A DNA stretch of 64,000 bases. It comes from CAYUMU01 sp964445985. Lineage in GTDB: Bacteria; Planctomycetota; Planctomycetia; Pirellulales; S012-138. Within the stretch, counting starts at the first letter, position 1, and every line of letters begins with the position of its first letter. Location: NCBI GenBank assembly GCA_964445985.1, contig CAYUMU010000022.1, forward strand, positions 1 to 64,000, read 5' to 3'. The position numbers and the translations under genes were made by a program. Shown here in pieces: positions 32,916-41,243 of this stretch. The notes under the pieces are model-generated. The model ran no database searches, was not told the DNA's origin, and saw only the letters and a program-made list of their open reading frames with translations.

Positions 32916-35900
32916 TTAAGGGGCAAACACGAACTCGGGCGAGTTGGTCAGAGCCCAAACCATGTCTTCCATTCGCTCCCGCCAGTCTGCCTGAAGCCGG
33001 GCGGTGGCGGGGTCTCCGCGGCGGGCCAGCTCTTCCAATTCAAGCTTGACGGTGGTGGCATCGGGGTGAAGATGGTTCGACCAACTGATGGCGTGCCGCG
33101 GACGATACTCAATGATCCGCGGAGCATCCGCCACGGCTCGGTCCTTATAGCTGGGCGAGAGCAATTCGTGGAACATGTGCCGCTCGGCCGAAGTTGGCTC
33201 GCGGGTGAGCACTTGCAGGAAAACCTGATCGATGAGCTTTTCCAACGGCTGTTCTGCCAGGGCCAGGTCGACCAGATTGCCATTGTCGGAAAGTCGCGTG
33301 AGCCGATGCCCTAGCACGCCGTTCGCCAGCACCAACGGCTGCAACACCATGGGTTCTTGCTCGCGCACGCTGACGGGGTCTTGCCGGCTGTCACGCCAAC
33401 CGAAGGTCAGCAATACATCGACCACGCTTTGGGCCGCGGGCAATGCCAGGGCGGGCCGGTCGCGTTCGTTGGAAAGCGAGGTGAATTCCCAGGCCCTGCG
33501 GGGATCGCCAAAATTCATGAAGTCTTGAGGGCGGCGGAGGTTGTCGGGGTCGAATGTTAGAACCTCGGTTTCCATGGCCTTGCCCACGGCGGCGTGGAGC
33601 GAATCCACCACCTGCTCGGCTTCCAACCGGCGACGCTCAGGACCAGAGAACAGCGGATCATCGGCGTCCCTGACCTGGCGCTGATAGGTTTGACTCGTCA
33701 GAATCTGCCGGGCCAGGTGTTTGAGGTCGTAACCCGAGGCCGTGAAATCGCGGGCCAGGAAATCGAGCAAATCTGGATGGCTGGGGCTGGCGTCAAACCA
33801 ATCATCGACCGGCTCAACAAAGCCGCGGCCCAAGTAACGCTTCCAGACGCGATTGACCAATACCTGGGCGAAGCGCTGATTGGCCGGCGCCGTGAACAGA
33901 GCGGCCAGGCGGGCGCGGCTATCTTGGGGATTTTGCAAAAGTTCGGGCGGCAATTCGTCGGCCACGATCTGTTCCAAGGGCCAGGCTGGCTCGAGTGAGG
34001 TTCCCGCCTGGAGCGTGACCTTCACCAGCGGGCGTCGGGCCAACTCGGCCGTGGGCACCGAACTGGTGGCCGGAATTTTTTGATTCCCTCGCAGCAGCAT
34101 CGCCGCCAGGTGGAAGGTATCGCCCTGCTTGTAAGGATGATAGGGAGCATCGTGGCAGCGGGCACAACGCAGGTCAACGCCCAAGAAAGCCTTGGAAAGC
34201 ACGAATGCCTTCTCTGCCATGGGGGCATCGTTTTGCGACGCCATGCCAAAGCCGGCCGGGCCGCCGTAATAGGTGCTGCCGCCCATCATCACGGCTTCGG
34301 TCACGAAACGGTCGAGCGGTTTGTTATCCAGGAACGATTCATGAATCCACCAGCGGAAAGGGCCGGTGTTGTTGAGCTTGGGTTTAAGCAGACCGGGGTT
34401 TTCGGCCAGCACGTCTTGCCAGTAAGGAACCCAGTGGTCGGCCCAGCGGGGGTCGGCCAAGAGCCGCTCGATGGCTTGCTCGCGCCGCGTTTGCGGAGGA
34501 TTGCCAAGGAACGCTTGGATTTCGTCCAACGTGGGAATCACGCCTACCGTATCGAGCGTGACACGGCGGAGGAAAGCCAGGTCGTCGGCCAGGGGTAGCG
34601 GCTCCGCTCCGGTTGCTTTGAGCTTCGCAAGAATGAAGCGATCTACCGGGTGCGAGTCGCCGGCCGCCTTGGGCAGCTTGATTTCAGGGAGCGACGCCAC
34701 GAATTGCTGGGCCAGGTTTCGACGGGTCTCCCAGTACGCGGCCGACTGCTGGCGGATCAACGCGCGCCGCTGCGCGTCTAAATTCGCCAGATAATCGCGT
34801 TGCTGGGAAACGAGCTGTTTCCAGTGGGCTTCGGTGTGTTCTCGATGCTTGTTGCCGGCAGACAGGATCGCGAACGTGCCCGACGGCGTGGAGGTGTTGA
34901 GCGAGAGCTCGCCGGTTTCGAGCCGTCGGCCCGAGCCGCCAATCAGGGCTTCGAGGCGGAACACGTGTGATTTGCCATCGAGTTCTACTTCAACGATTTC
35001 TTCCCGATGGCCGAACGGCACAGGCCGCATGTTGGGAGCCGCCGGAGGCGGAAGTTCAGGCACCGGAGAATGGCCGCCGGAGTTTTTGCCGGGGAAACCC
35101 GTTTGGACGGCCAGGCTATCGTCGATGAACAGACGAGCGGAACCCATCGAACGGAGCAGCAAGCGGTGCTTGCCGGCCGGGAGGGCCACGTTGCCGGTCG
35201 CCCTGAGGAGAAGCGGGTTGGGCCAATCGGCAGATACGGCGTCCTCGTTGTATTTCTTGGGAATGCCGGTGATGGCAAACTGATGGAGCACAAAGTAGTC
35301 GGCGGCCTGGGCCGGGATGAGGTCCCACGAGTTGGCGGTCGATGGCACGCCCACATCAACAATTTCGACCACAACCTCGCCCTCGGCGGGCTTCGCCAAC
35401 GGCTTGATGACAACGGGCTTGGCGTGATACCGCTCGGCAAATCGTGCGGCAGGCAATGCCGAGCGATACAGGGCGACTTCGTCGATAGCGCCGTGGAACG
35501 AGTTGCTGGCCGCGCCCCCCATCGACGAGCCAATCCAGACTTCGTCGTTATCGACTACGGGGGCGTCGGTGGTGGCGCCGCCCATATCCCAGGTGCCCGT
35601 CGTGGCGCGACCATCGATATAACCGCGAATGGAATCGGGCTGGCCAAAAGTGTAAGTCACGGCGACATGGTGCCAGCCAGAGCTGAGCGGGAACTGATGT
35701 TGGCTGGTCCAGCGATGCCAGTCATTGGGGGTGTTGTTCTTTGCGCCACGGAACAAGAAATTAACCGTTGCACCCGTGCCGCTGGAACCGTTCAGTCGCA
35801 AGGCGTAGTTCTGGTTGTCGCGCGAGAACCCGGAGTTGAAAAGGCGGCCCTTGCCCACGATGTACATATAGCGGCCGGCGGTGAGTTGCCGAGGATTGAC

Positions 35901-36404
35901 CCAGGCTTCCAGCGTAATGGAATCGCCCGCCCCAAAATCGAGGGGGCTTTCATCTCCGGGATCGGCGATCCGATAGTAATCGCCCACGCCATCGAACTGA
36001 GCTGCCTGGTTGTCGCTGCTAAAGTCGGGGAACGCCTCGCCGCGCGGCCCTGCAACGCTGGTTACGTTACCCTGGGGCTTGCCTGTCAGCTCGGGAAACT
36101 GAGGAGCATGGTTGGCAAGGGTGGATTTGGTCTCTGAAAATCTCCAGTAGCCCACCGGGTGATCGGCCAAAACCTGCTCGGCGTAGGAATCGGCCACACG
36201 CTTCGAGGGGTTGGCTGGTTTGGTATCGGCCGGGGTGGCTTTGGTCTCGGCGTTGGCCGTCTTCGCTTCGGCCGTCTTCGCTTCGGCCGTCTTCGCTTCG
36301 GCGGCAACCGCCGCGTTCAGCAGGCCGTTTTGGCCAACGACCAACACGGTAGCGACAATCGCGAAGTAGGGCAAACACCAAGCACTGCGGGAACGGTCGA
36401 ACAT
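32916..36404 (-). CDS. LamG - DUF1549 - DUF1553 planctomycete surface protein
   Basis: A 1162-aa exported protein. After a signal peptide (ending near AAVAAEA) comes a low-complexity Ala/Lys/Thr/Glu stretch with repeated AEAKT units. A LamG/concanavalin-like domain follows (about 75-330; WRFSE, SITLEAWVNP, WHHVAVTYTFGQPDSIRGYI, AIDEVALYRSALP). DUF1549 is at about 585-790, with the CARCHDAPYHPY motif that could bind heme. DUF1553 is at about 850-1130 (LVNRVWKRYLGRGFVEPVDD, ending NSPEFVFAP). These proteins are characteristic of Planctomycetota and often pair with DUF1501 proteins. The usual N-terminal cytochrome domain is replaced here by LamG. The function is unproven; polysaccharide handling is often proposed. 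Confidence 0.9.
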   Translation of the reverse strand: MFDRSRSAWCLPYFAIVATVLVVGQNGLLNAAVAAEAKTAEAKTAEAKTANAETKATPADTKPANPSKRVADSYAEQVLADHPVGYWRFSETKSTLANHAPQFPELTGKPQGNVTSVAGPRGEAFPDFSSDNQAAQFDGVGDYYRIADPGDESPLDFGAGDSITLEAWVNPRQLTAGRYMYIVGKGRLFNSGFSRDNQNYALRLNGSSGTGATVNFLFRGAKNNTPNDWHRWTSQHQFPLSSGWHHVAVTYTFGQPDSIRGYIDGRATTGTWDMGGATTDAPVVDNDEVWIGSSMGGAASNSFHGAIDEVALYRSALPAARFAERYHAKPVVIKPLAKPAEGEVVVEIVDVGVPSTANSWDLIPAQAADYFVLHQFAITGIPKKYNEDAVSADWPNPLLLRATGNVALPAGKHRLLLRSMGSARLFIDDSLAVQTGFPGKNSGGHSPVPELPPPAAPNMRPVPFGHREEIVEVELDGKSHVFRLEALIGGSGRRLETGELSLNTSTPSGTFAILSAGNKHREHTEAHWKQLVSQQRDYLANLDAQRRALIRQQSAAYWETRRNLAQQFVASLPEIKLPKAAGDSHPVDRFILAKLKATGAEPLPLADDLAFLRRVTLDTVGVIPTLDEIQAFLGNPPQTRREQAIERLLADPRWADHWVPYWQDVLAENPGLLKPKLNNTGPFRWWIHESFLDNKPLDRFVTEAVMMGGSTYYGGPAGFGMASQNDAPMAEKAFVLSKAFLGVDLRCARCHDAPYHPYKQGDTFHLAAMLLRGNQKIPATSSVPTAELARRPLVKVTLQAGTSLEPAWPLEQIVADELPPELLQNPQDSRARLAALFTAPANQRFAQVLVNRVWKRYLGRGFVEPVDDWFDASPSHPDLLDFLARDFTASGYDLKHLARQILTSQTYQRQVRDADDPLFSGPERRRLEAEQVVDSLHAAVGKAMETEVLTFDPDNLRRPQDFMNFGDPRRAWEFTSLSNERDRPALALPAAQSVVDVLLTFGWRDSRQDPVSVREQEPMVLQPLVLANGVLGHRLTRLSDNGNLVDLALAEQPLEKLIDQVFLQVLTREPTSAERHMFHELLSPSYKDRAVADAPRIIEYRPRHAISWSNHLHPDATTVKLELEELARRGDPATARLQADWRERMEDMVWALTNSPEFVFAP

Positions 36405-36689
36405 CCGAGTCTCCGGGTGGGGCGAGCTGAGGAGCAGGGAGGGAGGTTGGAAGGAAAGGATCCGGCCAACGAATCCAAAGCGATTTCGAAGTCATTCTCG
36501 CCTGGCGAGATACTCTCTATCTTGTTTGTGCGGTGCGGTTGAATCTCAAGCTGCAATCAACGAAGTTGCTCACTGGTTAAGAGTTACAATGTATCAGAGA
36601 TTCTACATCTATTCAACGGAACGGGGCGCCCCGCGCTCCACCGGGGGCATCCTCGGCGCCTTCGATCTCCCCCAGTCTGGAAAAGCTTG

Positions 36690-37568
36690 ATGTTCTCGCC
36701 CGACCAATACGAATTGCTCGATTTTGGCGAGGGCCGCAAGCTGGAGCGAATGGGAGGGCTGCTGCTTGATCGCCCTTCGCCGGCGGCTATCGGCGAGAGT
36801 CGACGCCAGTCCGATCTTTGGGAGAAATGTGCGGCGCGCTACGAAACGACAACGGACGAAGTTCCGGGAGACGCGAGAGGAACCTGGCGTTCGAGGAACG
36901 CCTTGCCGCCGCAATGGCTCGCCCGCTGGCAGTCGCTAACTCTGGAATTGCGGCCCACTCCTTTTGGTCACGTGGGCCTATTTCCCGAACATGCCGAAAA
37001 TTGGGACTGGCTGACACGTTTGATTGCCGAGCGCACCGCCACCGGTGGCAAAGCCCGGATGTTGAATCTATTTGCTTATACGGGCGGGGCGACGTTGGCC
37101 GCCGCGGCAGCAGGGGCGGCGGTGGCTCATGTGGATGCAGCCCGCAATGTTGTGGGTTGGGCCCGGCATAATGCGGAGCTATCGGGCTTGAGCCAGGCTC
37201 CCATTCGGTGGCTCGCGGAGGATGCGAGTTTGTATGTGGCCCGGGAACGGCGGCGGGGGAAGCAGTACGAAGTGATCGTGCTCGATCCGCCCAGCTATGG
37301 CCACGGACCCAAGGGGCAGACTTGGGTTCTGGAACGCGACTTACCGCGGTTGCTCGCCGACTGCGCGGCGATCCTGTCGAGCGAGGCCTTGGGCGTGTTG
37401 TTCACGTGCCATTCGCCCGGCTTTGGACCTCGGGCGTTACGCGCGGCTCTGCTCGCGGCCGGCCTTCCCGTGAAAGAGGGACGGGGGGAAGCCAACGACA
37501 TGTGGCTGAAAACCGCCGACGGTCGGCAACTGCACGCCGGTGGCGCGGTGCGGTGGCAGGCTCGATAA
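36690..37568 (+). CDS. Class I SAM-dependent methyltransferase (RlmI/RlmK-like)
   Basis: A 292-aa enzyme likely to methylate RNA, probably rRNA. It has the SAM-binding motif LNLFAYTGGATLAAAAAGA (about residues 123-141), an acidic VDAA loop, and VLDPPSYGHGPKG, the NPPY-like motif IV seen in the large-subunit methyltransferases RlmI and RlmK. The PUA domain of RlmI is missing. The N-terminal region has FGEGRKLERMGGLLLDRPSP, a substrate-recognition element of this group. The ATG at 36690 is preferred over the adjacent TTG. The stop lies 21 bp from the end of the convergent M50-HlyD gene. Confidence 0.85.
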   Translation: MFSPDQYELLDFGEGRKLERMGGLLLDRPSPAAIGESRRQSDLWEKCAARYETTTDEVPGDARGTWRSRNALPPQWLARWQSLTLELRPTPFGHVGLFPEHAENWDWLTRLIAERTATGGKARMLNLFAYTGGATLAAAAAGAAVAHVDAARNVVGWARHNAELSGLSQAPIRWLAEDASLYVARERRRGKQYEVIVLDPPSYGHGPKGQTWVLERDLPRLLADCAAILSSEALGVLFTCHSPGFGPRALRAALLAAGLPVKEGRGEANDMWLKTADGRQLHAGGAVRWQAR

Positions 37569-37589
37569 ACGGCGATTTGGCCGCGCGTT

Positions 37590-39794
37590 TTAGAAGGTTT
37601 GCTGCATCCAGCGCACGGCTCGCGAGAGCAGGGTTTGCGGCGCGGTGTAAATCTTGGCTCTTCCCTTGAGCCCTGCCCTGAGGCGGCCTTGCTCGTCGTC
37701 GAGAACCACGATTGCCAAATAGGTTTTCTCGGCCGAAACGTCTTGTTGAGCCTTGGTGTCACTGGCCGAGCGGCGCTGGGTGACTTCGCGCCGAGCCACG
37801 ATATCGACCTTGCCTTGCCAGGTTTCGCCCGGATCTTGCTTGAGCATGATCTCCACGGCTTGCCCTTCGGTTACAAATTCCACATCGCCGGGGTGAATAT
37901 TCAGCACGGCTTCCCACCGTTCACCATTGCCCACGTAGCAGAGCAGGACTCCCGCGTTGAGCACCGCCCCCAGATTGTCGCGATCGAAGGGGTAGCCTGA
38001 CCATTGTGGCAGTTCGCCAGATTGTTTGGCGGGGTTGGCGATGGCCGGGGGAGAAATGATTTTTCCAGGGCGCGGCGCGACCGGCTTGAGCTTGGCCAGA
38101 TCTGCCTGTTTGGTGGCGAGTTGTTGTTGGAGGGTGGCGATGGATTCGCGAAGTTCTTGCTCTTGGGAAATGACTTCTGGCTGAATAAATCGTTGGCGAA
38201 GCGCCTGTTCCAACTTGAGTTCTTGCTGAACCAACTCGGCTTGTTGGGCGAGCATTTGTTGGGTCAATTCGAGATTGACCAGTTCGGCCAGTTGCTCGTT
38301 GGCCGCCACCGGTTGCTGGCGCTTCACGAGCACGTTTTGCAGCACGCCGGGCGTGTGAACGTAAACAGGCTCGGCGTCGTGCGGCTCGATGGTGAACTCG
38401 CACTTCACGCGGTGCGGAAAGGGCACAAAGGCCAGCACCGCAAAAACCGCCGCCAGTACGCCCAGCGTGGCCAGCAAATTGCGGCGTTTCACCTGTTCGA
38501 GCCTCCCCGGGGCATGAAAGAATTTTCCTAGTTTCCAAAGCGGCATGATCACCAGCCCAAACAATGACAGGCCAATCATGATGTGGCCCAGCGATTCCAA
38601 GCGATAGGGTTCAAACACCTTCAGCAGAAACAACATAATCGAAACGGTGATAACCCAGCGATAGGCCACGGCCGCGATGGCGTAAGCGGCGAAGAAGCCG
38701 CGGTTTTGCTGGGGCAACAACGGATCGTCGGGCTGCTTCATGCCCAGGCACCAGCGGGCCATGGCTCGGTTAAGAATGCGGGTGGCCTTGGTGCGAAGAT
38801 TGGGGATTTCGCTGAGATCGGAGAGGATGTAGTAGCCGTCGAACCGCAGCAGCGGGTTGGCGTTGAACAGCACGGTGCTCACCGAGCACACGAACATCAA
38901 GTTCAGGCAAAGGTGATTGAACAGCCCCGGCTGGCTGAACCACCACAAGAACGTGCAGATCGAGGCGATGATCATCTCGATATACATGCCGGCGGCGCCA
39001 ATCGCCGCCCGCTGCCACTTGCTGGGGAGCAGCCAGCTATCGGAAACATTGCAATACAGGCAGGGCGTGAACACGAGAAACATGGCGCCCATTTCGTGAC
39101 ACTCGCCGCCAAAATGCTTGCAAGATAGACCGTGGCCGAACTCGTGCAGAATTTTGGCAAACGACATCGCCACCAGCAGCCAGGCCGAGTTGCCCAGACT
39201 GAAGAACTGGTAGAAGTCGGGGAGCCGTGACTGAAACACGTGAAACTCAACCGTTACCAGCAGCAAGGCCGAAAGCCCCAGGGCAAGAGCGGCGAGCAGC
39301 ACCGCGGGCGAAAACAGCCAGCGCGTGCCGGGAAGCATCCAGGTAAGCAGTCGGTCGGGGTCGATGCCCCGCACGCGCAGCGCCAGCACGTTGGCCAGCT
39401 TGGCGGTGAGCATCCGCTTCTTCTGCTCGCGGCGACGCTTCAGCAACTGCTCGCCCTGGCCAGGAGCATCGGCGGTAACCAGGCCCGACTGATGCAGGCT
39501 GCTAATGAACTGCCACAAGTCTTGGAGCGAAATGCGTTCCGGCGAAAAGCGGCGATCGTACTCGCGCTTCACCTGTTCGAGGCTGCGGTTGCCATCGAGC
39601 AGGGTCAGTACGGCGTATTCTTCGTCTCGGAAGCGAAAGTAGCGAAGCCCCAGGGGATCTTTGACCACCCAACTGGTGCAGCTCTGGTAGCTTTGGCGAC
39701 GGATCGCCAGGTCGGCCCTGATGCGCAGCGGCAGCGGGCGCTCGCTGGCTTCGAGCGATTCGACGGGCTCGGGCGGAATCGTGGGGGCGATCAT
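37590..39794 (-). CDS. PqqD-like / M50 metalloprotease / HlyD fusion protein
   Basis: A 734-aa multi-pass membrane protein. Order: an N-terminal winged-helix-like part (about 20-110, resembling PqqD peptide-binding domains; RFRDEEYAVLTLLDGNRSLEQV), membrane segments with an M50 zinc protease core, then a HlyD-type membrane-fusion/biotinyl-lipoyl part (about 480-734). The protease motifs are H217EFGH221 and NPLLRFDG with D319, so the zinc site is intact. Coiled coils lie in the HlyD arm (QQMLAQQAELVQQELKLEQ). It follows a stand-alone HlyD gene by 35 nt and is the last gene of the cluster. A role in secretion or processing of a peptide or envelope protein is inferred; no substrate gene is visible nearby. 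ATG 39794 is the likely start. Confidence 0.82.
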   Translation of the reverse strand: MIAPTIPPEPVESLEASERPLPLRIRADLAIRRQSYQSCTSWVVKDPLGLRYFRFRDEEYAVLTLLDGNRSLEQVKREYDRRFSPERISLQDLWQFISSLHQSGLVTADAPGQGEQLLKRRREQKKRMLTAKLANVLALRVRGIDPDRLLTWMLPGTRWLFSPAVLLAALALGLSALLLVTVEFHVFQSRLPDFYQFFSLGNSAWLLVAMSFAKILHEFGHGLSCKHFGGECHEMGAMFLVFTPCLYCNVSDSWLLPSKWQRAAIGAAGMYIEMIIASICTFLWWFSQPGLFNHLCLNLMFVCSVSTVLFNANPLLRFDGYYILSDLSEIPNLRTKATRILNRAMARWCLGMKQPDDPLLPQQNRGFFAAYAIAAVAYRWVITVSIMLFLLKVFEPYRLESLGHIMIGLSLFGLVIMPLWKLGKFFHAPGRLEQVKRRNLLATLGVLAAVFAVLAFVPFPHRVKCEFTIEPHDAEPVYVHTPGVLQNVLVKRQQPVAANEQLAELVNLELTQQMLAQQAELVQQELKLEQALRQRFIQPEVISQEQELRESIATLQQQLATKQADLAKLKPVAPRPGKIISPPAIANPAKQSGELPQWSGYPFDRDNLGAVLNAGVLLCYVGNGERWEAVLNIHPGDVEFVTEGQAVEIMLKQDPGETWQGKVDIVARREVTQRRSASDTKAQQDVSAEKTYLAIVVLDDEQGRLRAGLKGRAKIYTAPQTLLSRAVRWMQQTF

Positions 39795-39829
39795 GCGATG
39801 GTTGCGCGCCGAGGTCTCGGCCAAAAGGT

Positions 39830-40990
39830 TTACTTGGTGCTGGCGGGACCGGCAGTGCCCGAAGTGGTGTTGCCCGAGGCGGTGGTGGGGTGCGATGCCG
39901 CCTCGGCCTCGACGAGCGGCGCTTCGACCGGCACATCGGGATCTTCTCGATGAATCAACATGCGAACCTGATGGCCGGGCCGCAGCAAGAATTGCCCCTG
40001 CTGCTGGCGGTTGGTCACTTCCGCCCAAACGCGGTACTGCCCTCCCGCATGCACCAGCGGATTGACGAACACAACCTGCCCTTCAAAGGGCTCGATTCGC
40101 CCGTTCTCTAGTTGAACCTGGACGGTGACCAGGCGGCGCACGACTTCTTGGGGACCAACTTCGTGAACTCGAAGAAAGCCTTCGACCCGCAAGCGGTCCA
40201 TGCGCACCAGGCGGAGCAGGGGTTCGCCCGCTTGGACCCACTCGCCACGGCGTTTGTAGATTTCGACCACCAACCCTGGCAGCGGGGATTGCACTTTGCG
40301 GCGTTCCAGGGCCAACTCGGCGGCTTCGATATCGGCCGCCTTGATCTCGGTTTGAAAACGGGCCACTTTTTGCTCCCGCTCGGCCTGTTCCACGCCGAGA
40401 TCGCCACGGTCGCGGGCCAGGCGAAGCCGGCGGAGCTCGCCTTCGGCAATGGCGTTGGCCGCGCGGCGATTGCTCTCCTCGGCGGCGCTCAACTCGGCCG
40501 CGGCAACGTCGGCCGCGGCTTGCGAGTAGCGAACGTCGATATCGTTCGTCGCCTGAAACTCGGCGCTGGCGTGTTCGGCCACGGCGCCTTTGTATGCCGC
40601 TTGCACCTGGCGATCATCGATTTGCCCAATCAGGGCATTCTCAGAAACCAGGTCGCCTTCGCGAACCTCGAGCCGGAGCAAAACGCCAGCATCTTGGGCA
40701 GGCAAGGTCACTTGCTCCAGCAGCGAAACCAGGCAGTGATCGAGCACAATCGAGTCCGCCGCGCCGGGCGACTCAGCGGTGGAAAGCCTGGTGGTCCCGC
40801 CCGGTTGGGCGGCGCTGGGCAATTGCAGCGTTTGAGCCGAGGGGTTGATCGCAGTGGTTGCCGATGGATTGGTTGCGGCGGGATGGGTCCCCGACGGACT
40901 CGTGGCCTGGCGGTCGGAACCTGGTGGGCCGACCAGGAAAGCGGCGGCCAACATAAGCTGGGCGGCAAGGTGCTGGGCGGCAAGGTGCAT
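39830..40990 (-). CDS. HlyD-family periplasmic adaptor
   Basis: A 386-aa secreted or anchored adaptor. A hydrophobic leader (HLAAQLMLAAAFLVGPP) is followed by a Ser/Thr/Pro/Ala-rich linker (about 25-85), then lipoyl halves flanking a coiled coil (AGVLLRLEVREGDLVSENALIGQIDD; ADVAAAELSAAEESNRRA and onward; VQSPLPGLVVEIYKRRGEWV). A beta-barrel part completes it. These are features of RND/ABC membrane-fusion proteins. The ATG at 40990 is chosen because the alternative ATG at 41065 lies inside the dispersed repeat 41045-41127; GAGGAAG is about 13 nt upstream of 40990. It is the middle gene of the GAF-HlyD, HlyD, M50-HlyD cluster. Confidence 0.82.
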   Translation of the reverse strand: MHLAAQHLAAQLMLAAAFLVGPPGSDRQATSPSGTHPAATNPSATTAINPSAQTLQLPSAAQPGGTTRLSTAESPGAADSIVLDHCLVSLLEQVTLPAQDAGVLLRLEVREGDLVSENALIGQIDDRQVQAAYKGAVAEHASAEFQATNDIDVRYSQAAADVAAAELSAAEESNRRAANAIAEGELRRLRLARDRGDLGVEQAEREQKVARFQTEIKAADIEAAELALERRKVQSPLPGLVVEIYKRRGEWVQAGEPLLRLVRMDRLRVEGFLRVHEVGPQEVVRRLVTVQVQLENGRIEPFEGQVVFVNPLVHAGGQYRVWAEVTNRQQQGQFLLRPGHQVRMLIHREDPDVPVEAPLVEAEAASHPTTASGNTTSGTAGPASTK

Positions 40991-41044
40991 GCGTGAAACC
41001 ACTTCCTCGCACGAGGTGAACGTGCGAAACCAGGGACTTGCGAA

Positions 41045-41127
41045 TCGTTTCTTGCTCGTTAACATCTCTGCAAGCCGCGGAGAACTTTTAATGCCTCTGC
41101 GGTCGTTTGCGGTTTACCCGCGTTAAG
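41045..41127 (-). repeat. Dispersed 83-nt repeat, copy 2 (upstream of HlyD gene)
   Basis: Read on the minus strand it closely matches 2159-2240. It ends 54 nt before the ATG at 40990 and points toward that gene, as copy 1 points toward pyrF. The sequence contains an in-frame ATG at 41065 that otherwise lengthens the HlyD reading frame. At the matching place copy 1 has TTG. Confidence 0.75.
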
Positions 41128-41243
41128 AGGGAGTTCTCTTGCGAAAAGCCCTGCGGAAAATCGGTACGGAACTTCGGCGCCATCAAACGCAAAGCAAGGT
41201 CGGCCAGCGGAGTTTTTCGAATTTACCGCCGCCAGCTCGCCGT

